Positions 33,201 through 41,349 of a DNA stretch of 43,632 bases are shown piece by piece. The stretch spans positions 1-43,632 of the forward strand of contig JAFVZG010000054.1 of NCBI GenBank assembly GCA_017508285.1. Reading direction: 5' to 3'. The position numbers and the translations under genes were made by a program. Position 1 is the first letter of the stretch. Each line of letters begins with the position of its first letter. The notes beneath the pieces were generated by a model. The model was not told where the DNA came from and did not search any database. It saw nothing but the letters and a program-made list of their open reading frames with translations. Source of the stretch: Lentisphaeria bacterium (lineage in GTDB: Bacteria; Verrucomicrobiota; Lentisphaeria; Victivallales; Victivallaceae).

Positions 33201-34718
33201 TGGCACCATCTCGGTGCGCCTTATGACTTTTTTATGCTGGATGATCTGCTGAGATCCCCCCGTCTTGACCAGTATAAAGCTGTCATTATGGCGGCGAATT
33301 ACTCCATCTCTGCCGAAAACCGGCAGCTTATTGAAAAGCGGCTGAAACGCAACGGCAGAACCATCATCTGGATCTATGCTCCGGGATTTTTCAATCACGA
33401 CAAAAACCTTTTGACCTGCGCGGTGGAAAATACCGGGATCACCGGTTTTGATCTGGCGGTGGATAATAAACTCCACGATCTGGCGATCAAAACTGCCGGG
33501 GGCAGGCTGTACGGCAGATTCACCACAGATATTTACGGCGGCTTCACCATCCCGAAACGCCCGGTAAAAGTCCGTCCGGAAACTTTCCGTCCCCGTTTCC
33601 GGGTCATTCCGGGCAAAGATGTGAAGATCTTCGGCACTTACGCCGAAGACAACGCCCCTGCCGCCGCGATCCGCAAATTCAAGGATCACACTTCAGTATT
33701 TTGGGGTTCGACCGCTCTGAACAAAGAGGTTCTGCGCCCGATACTGGAAAAAGCCGGAGTACACTTCTACACTCCGCTTCCGGCGGTGGTCTACGCCAAC
33801 GGGAACTTCCTGACCGTCCACTCACCTGTCGCCGGTAAACGGGTGATCCGTCTGCCTTACAAAGCGGAGTTGATCTATGACCTTTACGCAGAAAAAGAGC
33901 TTGCCGCCGACAGCGATTCTGTAACGGTGGATATGGCAAAAAATTCTTCCGTACTGCTCTACTTCGGCGGGCGCGACCGGTTCCGCAAAGCCCTGAATGC
34001 CGTCGATTCCGCCAGAGAGGCAAGAGAAAAGCGCAACGCCCCGAAACGCACCGTCTTCAAATTCGGTGCAGTCAAAAAAGAGCCGCTGGCAAAACGGGCG
34101 GCAACCGGAACACTCTATCCGGTGGAAGATACCGGTTTCATCCGCCACTGGCAGATACTCGGCCCATTCCCCAACAGTGAGGATGCCAAAGCATTCAATA
34201 TCGACTTTCTCAACGGTGAAAAAAACCGCACCGTCAAAACGGATGCCGTATACCATGCCGTCTTCGATGCCTCCGGCAATAAACGCGCACTGGAAAAAAG
34301 CCTCTGGTTCAACGGCAAAGCGGAAAAACGCACTTTGCAACTCAAATGGATGCCGTTTGAATTTTCGCAGGGGATCGTGGTTCCGTTGAGTGATCAGATC
34401 GGAGAATTCCCGTTTTTTGACCGGATCGCCTACTATGTATTCTGCAAGGTCATCAGCGATAAAGAACGGCAGTTGATACTTGCCATCGGCAGTGATGACG
34501 GCCACAAGAGCTGGTTCAACGGCGAATTGATCACCTCGGTCAATGTGATGAGCCGTTCGGCGCAACCGGATACCGATCAGGGAAAAGTCACGCTGAAAAA
34601 GGGGGAAAACACCCTGCTTTTGAAAGTTTGTCAGGGTCAGGGAAAACTCGGTCACATCGTCCGTTTCCTCGATCCGGAAAACAACCGCCCGGTAACTGAT
34701 TTGAAAATTTCGCTGTAA
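30300..34718 (+). CDS. Giant secreted glycoside-hydrolase-like protein, paralogue 1
   Basis: A 1472-residue exported protein. The signal peptide ends near LLNA (residue 18). Three beta-sandwich, CBM-like domains follow (about 20-155, 180-318 and 335-480, the last starting LLLNPSFEEADF). Residues ~500-930 look like a TIM-barrel of the GH-A type: GISPGLGKYAENN (Glu near 675, candidate acid/base), PAPPYINRGPGDDIPDHGP (~815-833) and QADVRSHLASEHNW (Glu near 860). Next comes a Rossmann-like domain (FFMLDDLLRS, then GRTIIWIYAPGFF) resembling the second domain of GH42 beta-galactosidases. A C-terminal jelly-roll (~1280-1472) has SDDGHKSWFNG and a GENTLLLKVCQG segment. The GH42-like call is by architecture only. 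AAGGAG precedes the ATG; it follows the pseudopilin by 48 bp. Confidence 0.6.
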   Translation: MRFFTLFMLAVPVLLNALELAPNGDFQQLAGKWVRHWSPARGWKGKTDYRCSKGLLCIERMEPGSGAFLSSKIPVEAGKEYTASIRWRATIEKGIADLALYWYDANGRNLKYTLVKRMKKSFDITDFAGKVTAPDKAASVQMLLVLSGVGNAEFFKAGFTGGDEVKSSNSSKPDMEGNCAPNADFKLRKGKLPASWLPAVNWKGKSEYGMTADGLPYISRSDRNGSGAYIATFPVKGETFYTVKADLKSEKLSGIADVALQFVDAKGKIFNYQLIGRIKKETDWKTFQKVIQTPATALKVRFLLIIGGEGKVTFRNPYFGERIPDSAAGKTAVNLLLNPSFEEADFQDDFTDSWQLISGKARRTAGASHGFHALELTPGAKIRYGWEAPAVAVSGFPFLYRRISACGTGKAQFELTFYNAGGKKIAASTLEIAPEGKAYQSKTDKVNIPAGAVTAAVIIANTGSGTVRIDGLYLGENPFESHRLGRSIPIVTDPETSAPLTMPQNSIRDHQGIPTWFIGDTPVVNSTFTSSTSSTMRPEWYDYGKRVLRSGKFPILVIGASISPHDRGERHTLEKALAKTEFSIKAALAETPDARFVIWLFVEPTFTFAARFPDEIIKKEDASLKWASPEPPYSYGSEIWGRLCSRRIKEYLHALRKKPFADRIVGISPGLGKYAENNNAHANTVGGYTAGGFCVAMTNFFRQWLFQEYKGDVTAFAKAWNRKGNFNFTNALVPSSLQRLQKLGGAFYDPAKQRQVIDYNRCSSFAILHRVLKLCRSAKEATGNRIFTFAQFAYFTGSMNHRELAVALRSPHLDALGPAPPYINRGPGDDIPDHGPAASVREHNKVWLCQADVRSHLASEHNWMYGRTHNEAESIAVYLRETGHYMTAGIIPYHMTFERWYDTPALMKLVGNFDRWMALSGHFSRKSAAEVAVVMDPVSLSVGNETSYVRRIMPPFQSSLEYNRTFEWHHLGAPYDFFMLDDLLRSPRLDQYKAVIMAANYSISAENRQLIEKRLKRNGRTIIWIYAPGFFNHDKNLLTCAVENTGITGFDLAVDNKLHDLAIKTAGGRLYGRFTTDIYGGFTIPKRPVKVRPETFRPRFRVIPGKDVKIFGTYAEDNAPAAAIRKFKDHTSVFWGSTALNKEVLRPILEKAGVHFYTPLPAVVYANGNFLTVHSPVAGKRVIRLPYKAELIYDLYAEKELAADSDSVTVDMAKNSSVLLYFGGRDRFRKALNAVDSAREAREKRNAPKRTVFKFGAVKKEPLAKRAATGTLYPVEDTGFIRHWQILGPFPNSEDAKAFNIDFLNGEKNRTVKTDAVYHAVFDASGNKRALEKSLWFNGKAEKRTLQLKWMPFEFSQGIVVPLSDQIGEFPFFDRIAYYVFCKVISDKERQLILAIGSDDGHKSWFNGELITSVNVMSRSAQPDTDQGKVTLKKGENTLLLKVCQGQGKLGHIVRFLDPENNRPVTDLKISL

Positions 34719-34751
34719 ACAGATAAAAAGCCTATCACAGAAAGGAAAATC

Positions 34752-37700
34752 ATGAAAAAACTATTCTCTCTGACCGCATTGCTGGCACTCTCTCTGCTCC
34801 ACGGGGCAAATATCCTGCCGGATGGAGAATTCCGGCAGATCAAAGGCAGCCGCCTGCTGAAGTGGGAGGCGATGACCCGCTGGGCGGGAAAGAATGTCTA
34901 CCGCCATGTGCCGGGAACCATCTGCATCGAACGCCCGGAAAATGACCGGGGCGCCGGAGCATATATGAGTTACAATATCCCGGTAATCCCCGGCAAAAGT
35001 TACTCCTTTGCCGTGGATTGCAAACTTATTTCCAACAACTCAGCCTACGCCGATCTGGCAGTCAACTGGTATGATCTCAACCGGAAAAAAATCGCTTACA
35101 CCCTGATCAAACGGGTAAAGAAACCCGGAAAATTCCGGCTGAGCGGAAAATCTGCCGCTCCTGCCAAAGCCGCATTTGCCAGATTCCTGCTGGCAGCGGG
35201 CGGTTCCGGAAGTGTCGAATTTGCCAATGCCATCATGGATGACGGCAATAAAGAAAATCCCGGTGCCGTACTCAGTGCCGCAAATCTGCTGAAAAATCCC
35301 GGATTCAAAACCGGCAAAAACGGTCTGCCGCTTGATTGGAATACCACCCGCTGGCCCGGAAAAACCGAATTCACCATGCAAAACGGTCTGCCGCTGATCC
35401 GCCGCAGTGAAGAGTTGGATAAAGCCGGGGCATTCATCAGCACTCCGGTAAAAGTCAAAGGTCTTAAAAGCCTCACGGTATCCGGAGAGATCTCCACGCA
35501 GAAAGTCTCCGGGAATTCGGATATTTCCATCCAGTTCATCAATGCCGCCGGAAAAACTTTCCAGTACCACCTGATCAGCAGAACCAAAGGCAATACCCCG
35601 TGGAAAAGATTCTCCAAATTGATCAATGTTCCGGCTCAGGCGGTCGCGGTGCGGATGCTGCTGGTGCAGTGCGGCACCGGTGAAACCACCTTCCGTAATC
35701 CGGTGATCTCCGACAAAGAACCGGAGGTCGTCAACCCCCGCATCGAAACCTCTCTGCTCCTCAACGGCAGTTTTGAAGAGGCGGACTTCAATACCGGATT
35801 TGCCGACTGTTTCACTTCAGCCGGCAACTCCGCCCGGCGGATCGCCGATGCCGCCCACGGTTTTCATGCAGTAGAATTACCTGCCAAAACCAAACTGGTT
35901 TACGGCACGGAAAACAGCGGTTCTATCGCAGTAAAAGGCAATGACAGGCTTTTTTTTTCCTTTTTTTCCAAAGGGAAAGGCAAAGTTGAAGTCACATTGA
36001 CCTTCTTTGACAGCCGCCGCAATATCCTTGATGAAAAACAGACATTTACCGTCACCCCGTCATCCGGCTACCGGCAGCAGGAGTTTCAATTCACCACTCC
36101 CGCCGCCGCCCGGACGGCTGCCCTTTATATCACCAATACCGGTGATGCTCCGGTACAGCTCGATGCCCTGCATCTGGGCAAAACCAAATTCGACGGCAGC
36201 AAAGTCGCCGTCATGCCCCGCTTTGACTTCCCCGCCCCGGCGGCAGAACAGAAGTTCCCGGCAAGCACCATAAAGAACCATAACGGCACACCGGCATGGT
36301 TCATCGACGGCAAAGCGGTGGATTGTGCGATGTACACCCTGAGCAACATCAAGATCGATTCCCGGAAAAAATGGTACGATTATGTCAGAAATGTCCTGAA
36401 AACCGGGCAATTCCCCATTCTCGTCATCGAGGTCTATATCACTCCGGAAAACTCCGGTGAGCGTTACACTCTTGCCACTGCCATGCGGGATATCGATGTG
36501 CAGATCCGCACCACTCTGGCAGAGATCCCCGATGCCAGATTCATCCTCTGGACGATGCTGGAACCTGCCAACGCTTTTGCCAACCGTTTCCCCGGTGACA
36601 TCTTGCGGGTGGCTGACAATACCTTGAAGTGGAAAGATCACACTCCTCCTTACAGTTACGGCTCGGAAGCATGGGGCAGAATCTGTGCCGTCAGGATCGC
36701 CGAATTACTCAATGCCGTATCCAAAACCCCTTTCGCCGACCGGATCGTCGGCATCTCTCCGGGGATGGGCAAATTCGGAGAGAACAACTTCGGCCATGCC
36801 AATACCGTCGGCGGCTACTCCCCGCATGACTTCAGCCCGGCGATGGTCAACTTCTTCCGCAAATGGCTCTTTATGGAGTACAAAGCCGATGTGCAGTCAT
36901 TTGCCGCCGCCTGGAACAAGCCCGGAATGAACTTCAATGAAGCGATGACTCCCGGTCTGTCGCGGCGGCTGGATAAAGATGATGCGACCTTCTACAATGT
37001 TGCAAAAAACCGTCAGAGCATCGACTATGTGCGCTGTGAATCATTTGCCATTCTGCACCGGGTGCTGCAGCAGTGTGAAGCGGCGAAGAAGATCACCGGC
37101 GGAAAAATTTTCACCTTCACCCAGTTTGCCTACTTCACCGGTTCGATGTTTCAGAGGGAGTTGGATTATGCGCTGAAAAATCCCTATCTTGATGCCATGG
37201 GCCCGGCACCTCCATACATCAACCGCGGCCCCGGCGATGACATTCCCGACCACGGCCCGGCGGCGTCAGTGCAGGCCAGCGGCAAAGCGTGGCTCTTTCA
37301 GGCAGATGTCCGCACCCACCTCGCCAGTGAACACAACTGGAAGTACGGCAGAACTTGCAGCGGGGATGAATCCGTTGCCGTATTTCTCCGGGATCTCGGC
37401 CACTATATGAGCACCGGCACGACGCCATATTACATGACCTTTGAAGAGTGGTATTCTTCTCCGGAAATGATGGCTCTGCTGGGCAGATTCAATGAATTGC
37501 TCCAACTTTCCGCCCGATTTCCACGGCGCACATCCGCCCGGATCGCCGTGGTCATCGACCCGGTAAGTCTGGCAATCGGCCACGAATACAGTTATATCCG
37601 CCGCATCATGCCGCCGCAGCAGAGCACTCTGGAATACAACCGCACCTTTGAGTGGCACAAACTCGGCGCACCTTACGACTTTTATATGCTGGATGATCTG

Positions 37701-39173
37701 CTGGCGGTCAAAGACCTTTCGCGCTACAAGGCGGTGATCTTCGCTGCCAACTGGTGCATCAGCGACCGCCAGCGGCAGTTGATCAGAGAAAGACTGCAGA
37801 AAGAGGGGCGCACCCTGATCTGGTTTTTCGCTCCGGGCATCTTCCGCAAAAGCGGCAATTTCATCAGTTTCGATCAGAAAAATGCCGGTATCAGCGGCTT
37901 TGAATTTGACTTTGACTACCGCCCCGGTTCTCTGGAAATAAAACTGCCCGACGGCAGAGTTTACGGCAAATTCACCACCGATATCTACGGAGGATTCACC
38001 ATTCCATCCAGACCTGTCAAGGTGCGCAATGAAACTTTCCGCCCCCGGCTGACGGTGAAAAAAACTCCGGGCGTGGAAATTCTCGGTAATTATGCCGCCG
38101 ACGGTCTTCCCGGATTCGCCCGCAGAAAAGGCCGAGAGCACACCGATATATTCTGGGGCTCAAGCGCACTGAATAAGGAAGTCCTCATCCCGCTGCTCAA
38201 GGATGCCGGAGTACACCTTTATACCGATACTCCGGCAGTGGTCTACGCCAATAAAAACTTCATCTCCATCCACAATGCCGAACCCCGCAAAGTAACCTTG
38301 ACCCTGCCGGAAAAAGCCGGGGTCATCTATGATCTTTATCAGGAAAAGATCCTCGCGGAAAACAGCCGCACTCTCACCGTGGATATGAAGAAAAATTCCA
38401 CGCTTCTCCTCTACTGCGGCGAATTGAAGGCTCTGAAAAATGCCCTTGCAGATGTGAGAAAAGTCAATAGTGACAGAATAAAGAAAAATCAGACCGCTAA
38501 AGCGAAATTCGCCTATTCACTGCCGGAAATAAAAAATCTTGCCCGGAAAGTCGATCCGGCAGCCGTTTACCCGGTGGAAAATGACGGCACCATCCGCCAT
38601 TGGCAGATACTCGGAGCCTTCCCCGGTCTTGCCGATACCGGCTACGGTTTTACTGTCGACTTCATCGGAGAAAAGAGTTTCAACGGGCAATTCAATAAAA
38701 AATATGAGGTCGAATTTGCCGCCGGAATAAAAAACCCTCTGGAAAAACAGGCGTGGTTCAAGGGCAGAAGCGACCGGAAAAAATTTACTCTCAAATGGGA
38801 ACCCCTGCGCCTTTCCAAAAATGTGGTGCGGGCGATGTATGAAGAAACTTCCAACTTCCCGTTTTATGAATACATCACCTATTATGCAAGCTGTTATGTG
38901 GTCAGTGACCGGGAAAGGGAGTTGATCCTTGCCATCGGCAGTGATGACGGCGAAAAAACTTTTCTCAACGGCACACCGGTCACTTCCCGCCGGATCGTCA
39001 GCCGCCGGCTGCAGCCGGATAGCGAACAGGGTATTGTCAAATTGAAAAAAGGTAAAAATCTTCTGCTGGTCAAAGTCTGTCAGGGCGGCGGCGGAGTAGG
39101 TCATACCCTCCGCTTCCTCGATCCGGCAAACAACAATAAACCGGTAACTGATTTGAAAATAACTCTGCAGTAA
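34752..39173 (+). CDS. Giant secreted glycoside-hydrolase-like protein, paralogue 2
   Basis: A 1473-residue tandem paralogue of the previous protein, collinear along the whole length. The signal peptide ends near LLHGA (residue 19). The same domains appear in order: three CBM-like sandwiches (third starting LLLNGSFEEADF near 336), the barrel with GISPGMGKFGENN (Glu near 677), PAPPYINRGPGDDIPDHGPAAS and QADVRTHLASEHNW (~850-863), the Rossmann-like FYMLDDLLAV and GRTLIWFFAPGIF segments, and the C-terminal jelly-roll with SDDGEKTFLNG. Barrel-face motifs are nearly identical between paralogues, while the N-terminal sandwiches and the surface of the C-terminal domain differ, so binding specificity may have diverged more than catalysis. 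It lies 33 bp after paralogue 1 and ends in a strong terminator. Confidence 0.6.
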   Translation: MKKLFSLTALLALSLLHGANILPDGEFRQIKGSRLLKWEAMTRWAGKNVYRHVPGTICIERPENDRGAGAYMSYNIPVIPGKSYSFAVDCKLISNNSAYADLAVNWYDLNRKKIAYTLIKRVKKPGKFRLSGKSAAPAKAAFARFLLAAGGSGSVEFANAIMDDGNKENPGAVLSAANLLKNPGFKTGKNGLPLDWNTTRWPGKTEFTMQNGLPLIRRSEELDKAGAFISTPVKVKGLKSLTVSGEISTQKVSGNSDISIQFINAAGKTFQYHLISRTKGNTPWKRFSKLINVPAQAVAVRMLLVQCGTGETTFRNPVISDKEPEVVNPRIETSLLLNGSFEEADFNTGFADCFTSAGNSARRIADAAHGFHAVELPAKTKLVYGTENSGSIAVKGNDRLFFSFFSKGKGKVEVTLTFFDSRRNILDEKQTFTVTPSSGYRQQEFQFTTPAAARTAALYITNTGDAPVQLDALHLGKTKFDGSKVAVMPRFDFPAPAAEQKFPASTIKNHNGTPAWFIDGKAVDCAMYTLSNIKIDSRKKWYDYVRNVLKTGQFPILVIEVYITPENSGERYTLATAMRDIDVQIRTTLAEIPDARFILWTMLEPANAFANRFPGDILRVADNTLKWKDHTPPYSYGSEAWGRICAVRIAELLNAVSKTPFADRIVGISPGMGKFGENNFGHANTVGGYSPHDFSPAMVNFFRKWLFMEYKADVQSFAAAWNKPGMNFNEAMTPGLSRRLDKDDATFYNVAKNRQSIDYVRCESFAILHRVLQQCEAAKKITGGKIFTFTQFAYFTGSMFQRELDYALKNPYLDAMGPAPPYINRGPGDDIPDHGPAASVQASGKAWLFQADVRTHLASEHNWKYGRTCSGDESVAVFLRDLGHYMSTGTTPYYMTFEEWYSSPEMMALLGRFNELLQLSARFPRRTSARIAVVIDPVSLAIGHEYSYIRRIMPPQQSTLEYNRTFEWHKLGAPYDFYMLDDLLAVKDLSRYKAVIFAANWCISDRQRQLIRERLQKEGRTLIWFFAPGIFRKSGNFISFDQKNAGISGFEFDFDYRPGSLEIKLPDGRVYGKFTTDIYGGFTIPSRPVKVRNETFRPRLTVKKTPGVEILGNYAADGLPGFARRKGREHTDIFWGSSALNKEVLIPLLKDAGVHLYTDTPAVVYANKNFISIHNAEPRKVTLTLPEKAGVIYDLYQEKILAENSRTLTVDMKKNSTLLLYCGELKALKNALADVRKVNSDRIKKNQTAKAKFAYSLPEIKNLARKVDPAAVYPVENDGTIRHWQILGAFPGLADTGYGFTVDFIGEKSFNGQFNKKYEVEFAAGIKNPLEKQAWFKGRSDRKKFTLKWEPLRLSKNVVRAMYEETSNFPFYEYITYYASCYVVSDRERELILAIGSDDGEKTFLNGTPVTSRRIVSRRLQPDSEQGIVKLKKGKNLLLVKVCQGGGGVGHTLRFLDPANNNKPVTDLKITLQ

Positions 39174-39189
39174 CTTCTTTCGACCGGAT

Positions 39190-39242
39190 AAGCCGCATAC
39201 AGCTGTCTGAAAACCGCAGGCAGAGCGTGTGCGGCTTTTTTT
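39190..39242 (+). terminator. Intrinsic terminator of the hydrolase operon
   Basis: AGCCGCATAC (39191-39200) pairs with GTGTGCGGCT (39227-39236), one G-U pair, and runs into a seven-T tract (39236-39242). It begins 17 bp after the second hydrolase gene and separates it from uxaE. Confidence 0.85.
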
Positions 39243-39254
39243 GCCTTGAAACAG

Positions 39255-39283
39255 TTGAAAAAAGCATTTAGCGGTGATATATT
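39255..39283 (+). promoter_or_regulatory. uxaE promoter
   Basis: TTGAAA (39255-39260), exactly 17 bp, TATATT (39278-39283), directly after the operon terminator. The leader to uxaE is about 58 nt and AT-rich; AAAGGTG stands 7 nt before the start codon. Confidence 0.7.
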
Positions 39284-39347
39284 AACCATAATTGTATATG
39301 TAAAGGTTGTTTCTGCATAAATTTATAATAATGAAAGGTGTACTTTT

Positions 39348-40877
39348 ATGAAACAGATCGCAGAGAGTTTGATCGCTTACCTCGGCAAAGGTGAGGCGAT
39401 CCTCCGGGAAAAAGTTTTGGCTTCCTCCGGAGATATCACCGTTTATCCCGCATCTATCCACGCCGTTGCCAATGCCGCAGTATTGATGTGCCGCGACAAT
39501 GCCGGTAAGTTCCTGCTGGTGACCGCCGCCGGCAAACGGGATATCCCGCAGGGATTTGAAGGCGACGAGATCGCCCTTGACGGCGGCTGTATCGCCCTCA
39601 AATGCGCCCTTTCCGAAGCCAATGCCGCCGCTCTGCGCAAATACTTCCCGTGGACAGCTCCGGTAAGTCTGCGCAATGTGCGCACCACCGTCGGCTGCGG
39701 AGACCGTCTCGGTCTGGCGACCATCGGCCATGTGCGCGCCGCCGGAAAAGTTCAGGTATCCCCGGTGCTCGCGCAGCAGTCAGTCCGTGAATTGACCATG
39801 ACCAAAAGAACTTTCCGCAGTGTGGTCGATGATGCCTGTTTCCTCGTCTTTACCGAAGATTACCGTGACGGTTACGGTGCTGACGGCGACCACCTCAAAA
39901 CCATCAAAGATATCGACACCGCCCTCGCCGCCGGTATGCCGATGATCACCCTCGACCTCTCCGATGTGATGAATGCCGCCGCCGGTGACTGGGATAGTGC
40001 TCAGGTAGCCGAAGGCTTTGCCAAACTTCCCGCCGGATTGCAGGAATTGATCCTGGCTGATTATGCGGATAAAGAATTCGTTCTCGGTTCAGAGGTCACC
40101 GTGGCTCTGGATTCGCTCACTGCCAAACGCTGCGCGGTGATGTATACCGCGACTCTGGACTTCGCTTTTGAAGTCTATGAACATCTCAAAGCCGCCCGCG
40201 GCAATGAATTCGATCTGGAAATCAGCATCGATGAGACCAGCAGCCCCACCCTGCCGTCACACCACCTTTTCATCGTGCGGGAATTGCGCCGCCGCGGAGT
40301 GGAATTCAGTTCTCTTGCCCCCCGCTTCATCGGTGAATTCCAGAAAGCGATCGACTACATCGGCGACCTCGATGAGTTTGACCGGCAATTCAAAGTCCAC
40401 GCTCTGATCGCCCAGAATTACGGCAATTACAAGATCTCCGTCCACAGCGGCAGTGACAAATTCGCCGTCTACCCCACCGTCGGCAGAGAGACCCGCCACT
40501 ATCTTCACCTCAAAACCGCCGGTACCAGCTGGCTGGAAGCGGTCACGGTCATCGCTTACAAAGATCCGGAACTCTACCGCGACATGCACCAGTGCGCCCT
40601 GGATAATGTGGCTGATATGCTCAAATTGTATCACATCACCGCCGACTTCAACAAGATCCCGGCTCTCGATACGCTCAAAGATGAGGAACTTCCCGCTTTG
40701 ATGACCATGCCGGAAGCCCGTCAATTGCTTCACATCAACTACGGCCCGATCCTGACCGGCGCATTGCGTGAGCGTTTCTTTGAAGCGATGCACAAATTTG
40801 AAGCCGATTACGATGCCCGGATCGAAGCACACTTTGACAAGCACCTCTCTCTGCTCGGCGTGCCTGCCAAAAACTGA
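39348..40877 (+). CDS. uxaE: Tagaturonate epimerase (UxaE family)
   Basis: A 509-residue cytoplasmic protein matching the UxaE family known from Thermotoga, which interconverts D-tagaturonate and D-fructuronate in galacturonate breakdown. Family segments in order: VGCGDRLGLATIGHVRA (about residue 115), VLAQQSVRELTMTKRTF, GYGADGDHLKTIKDID (~175), SIDETSSPTLPSHHLFIV (~293), RRRGVEFSSLAPRFIGEFQK, KISVHSGSDKFAVYP (~363) and LHLKTAGTSWLEAV. The His and Asp residues in the DGDH, ISVHSGSDK and IDET segments are likely metal ligands. It follows the hydrolase operon but has its own promoter. yajC starts 47 bp downstream. The match rests on remembered motifs of the family, not on a search. Confidence 0.85.
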   Translation: MKQIAESLIAYLGKGEAILREKVLASSGDITVYPASIHAVANAAVLMCRDNAGKFLLVTAAGKRDIPQGFEGDEIALDGGCIALKCALSEANAAALRKYFPWTAPVSLRNVRTTVGCGDRLGLATIGHVRAAGKVQVSPVLAQQSVRELTMTKRTFRSVVDDACFLVFTEDYRDGYGADGDHLKTIKDIDTALAAGMPMITLDLSDVMNAAAGDWDSAQVAEGFAKLPAGLQELILADYADKEFVLGSEVTVALDSLTAKRCAVMYTATLDFAFEVYEHLKAARGNEFDLEISIDETSSPTLPSHHLFIVRELRRRGVEFSSLAPRFIGEFQKAIDYIGDLDEFDRQFKVHALIAQNYGNYKISVHSGSDKFAVYPTVGRETRHYLHLKTAGTSWLEAVTVIAYKDPELYRDMHQCALDNVADMLKLYHITADFNKIPALDTLKDEELPALMTMPEARQLLHINYGPILTGALRERFFEAMHKFEADYDARIEAHFDKHLSLLGVPAKN

Positions 40878-40924
40878 AGAGAAAAAGTTCAGCAATACAA
40901 TATAATTTTCAAGGAGAAATCAAA

Positions 40925-41347
40925 ATGAAATTCAAAACTCTTTTTATCGCCCTGATGATCGCTTCAAGCTGCTGGTTCGGCACAGTCAATGCCGCGGATG
41001 CCGCGCCCGCCGCCGCCCCGGCTGCCGCTGAGCAGGTCGCCGCCGCTCCCGCCAAAAAAGCCCAGCCCCAGAGCAATTGGAAAGGCATGCTGGTGCCGAT
41101 CCTCATCGTTGTGGTGATGATCTTCCTTTTCAGCCGTGCCAATAAAAAACAGCAGCGTCAGCGTCAGGAGATGATGGATAAGATCGTAAAAGGTTCCAAA
41201 GTCCTCCTCAACAGCGGTGTCTACGGCAAGGTCATTGAAGTCAAAGAGAAAGAGTTCCTCGTTGAGATCGCCGAAAATGTCCGCGTTCTGGTTATCAAAG
41301 AGGGCATCGCCCGTATCGAAGAAGAACAGAAAGAGGAAAGCAAATAA
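40925..41347 (+). CDS. yajC: Preprotein translocase subunit YajC
   Basis: A 140-residue YajC, a partner of SecDF in the Sec holotranslocon. After a cleavable-looking signal (MKFKTLFIALMIASSCWFG..NA, to about 23) comes an Ala/Pro-rich linker of some 25 residues, then the family's single helix (GMLVPILIVVVMIFLF, ~54-70), the basic KKQQRQRQEMMDK and the KGSKVLLNSGVYGKVIEVKE core that gives the small beta domain. The N-terminal signal plus linker is an addition over the E. coli protein. AAGGAG precedes the ATG. It stands two bases before secDF; a TATAAT at 40901-40906 has no good -35, so a separate promoter is not proven. Confidence 0.9.
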   Translation: MKFKTLFIALMIASSCWFGTVNAADAAPAAAPAAAEQVAAAPAKKAQPQSNWKGMLVPILIVVVMIFLFSRANKKQQRQRQEMMDKIVKGSKVLLNSGVYGKVIEVKEKEFLVEIAENVRVLVIKEGIARIEEEQKEESK

Positions 41348-41349
41348 TC

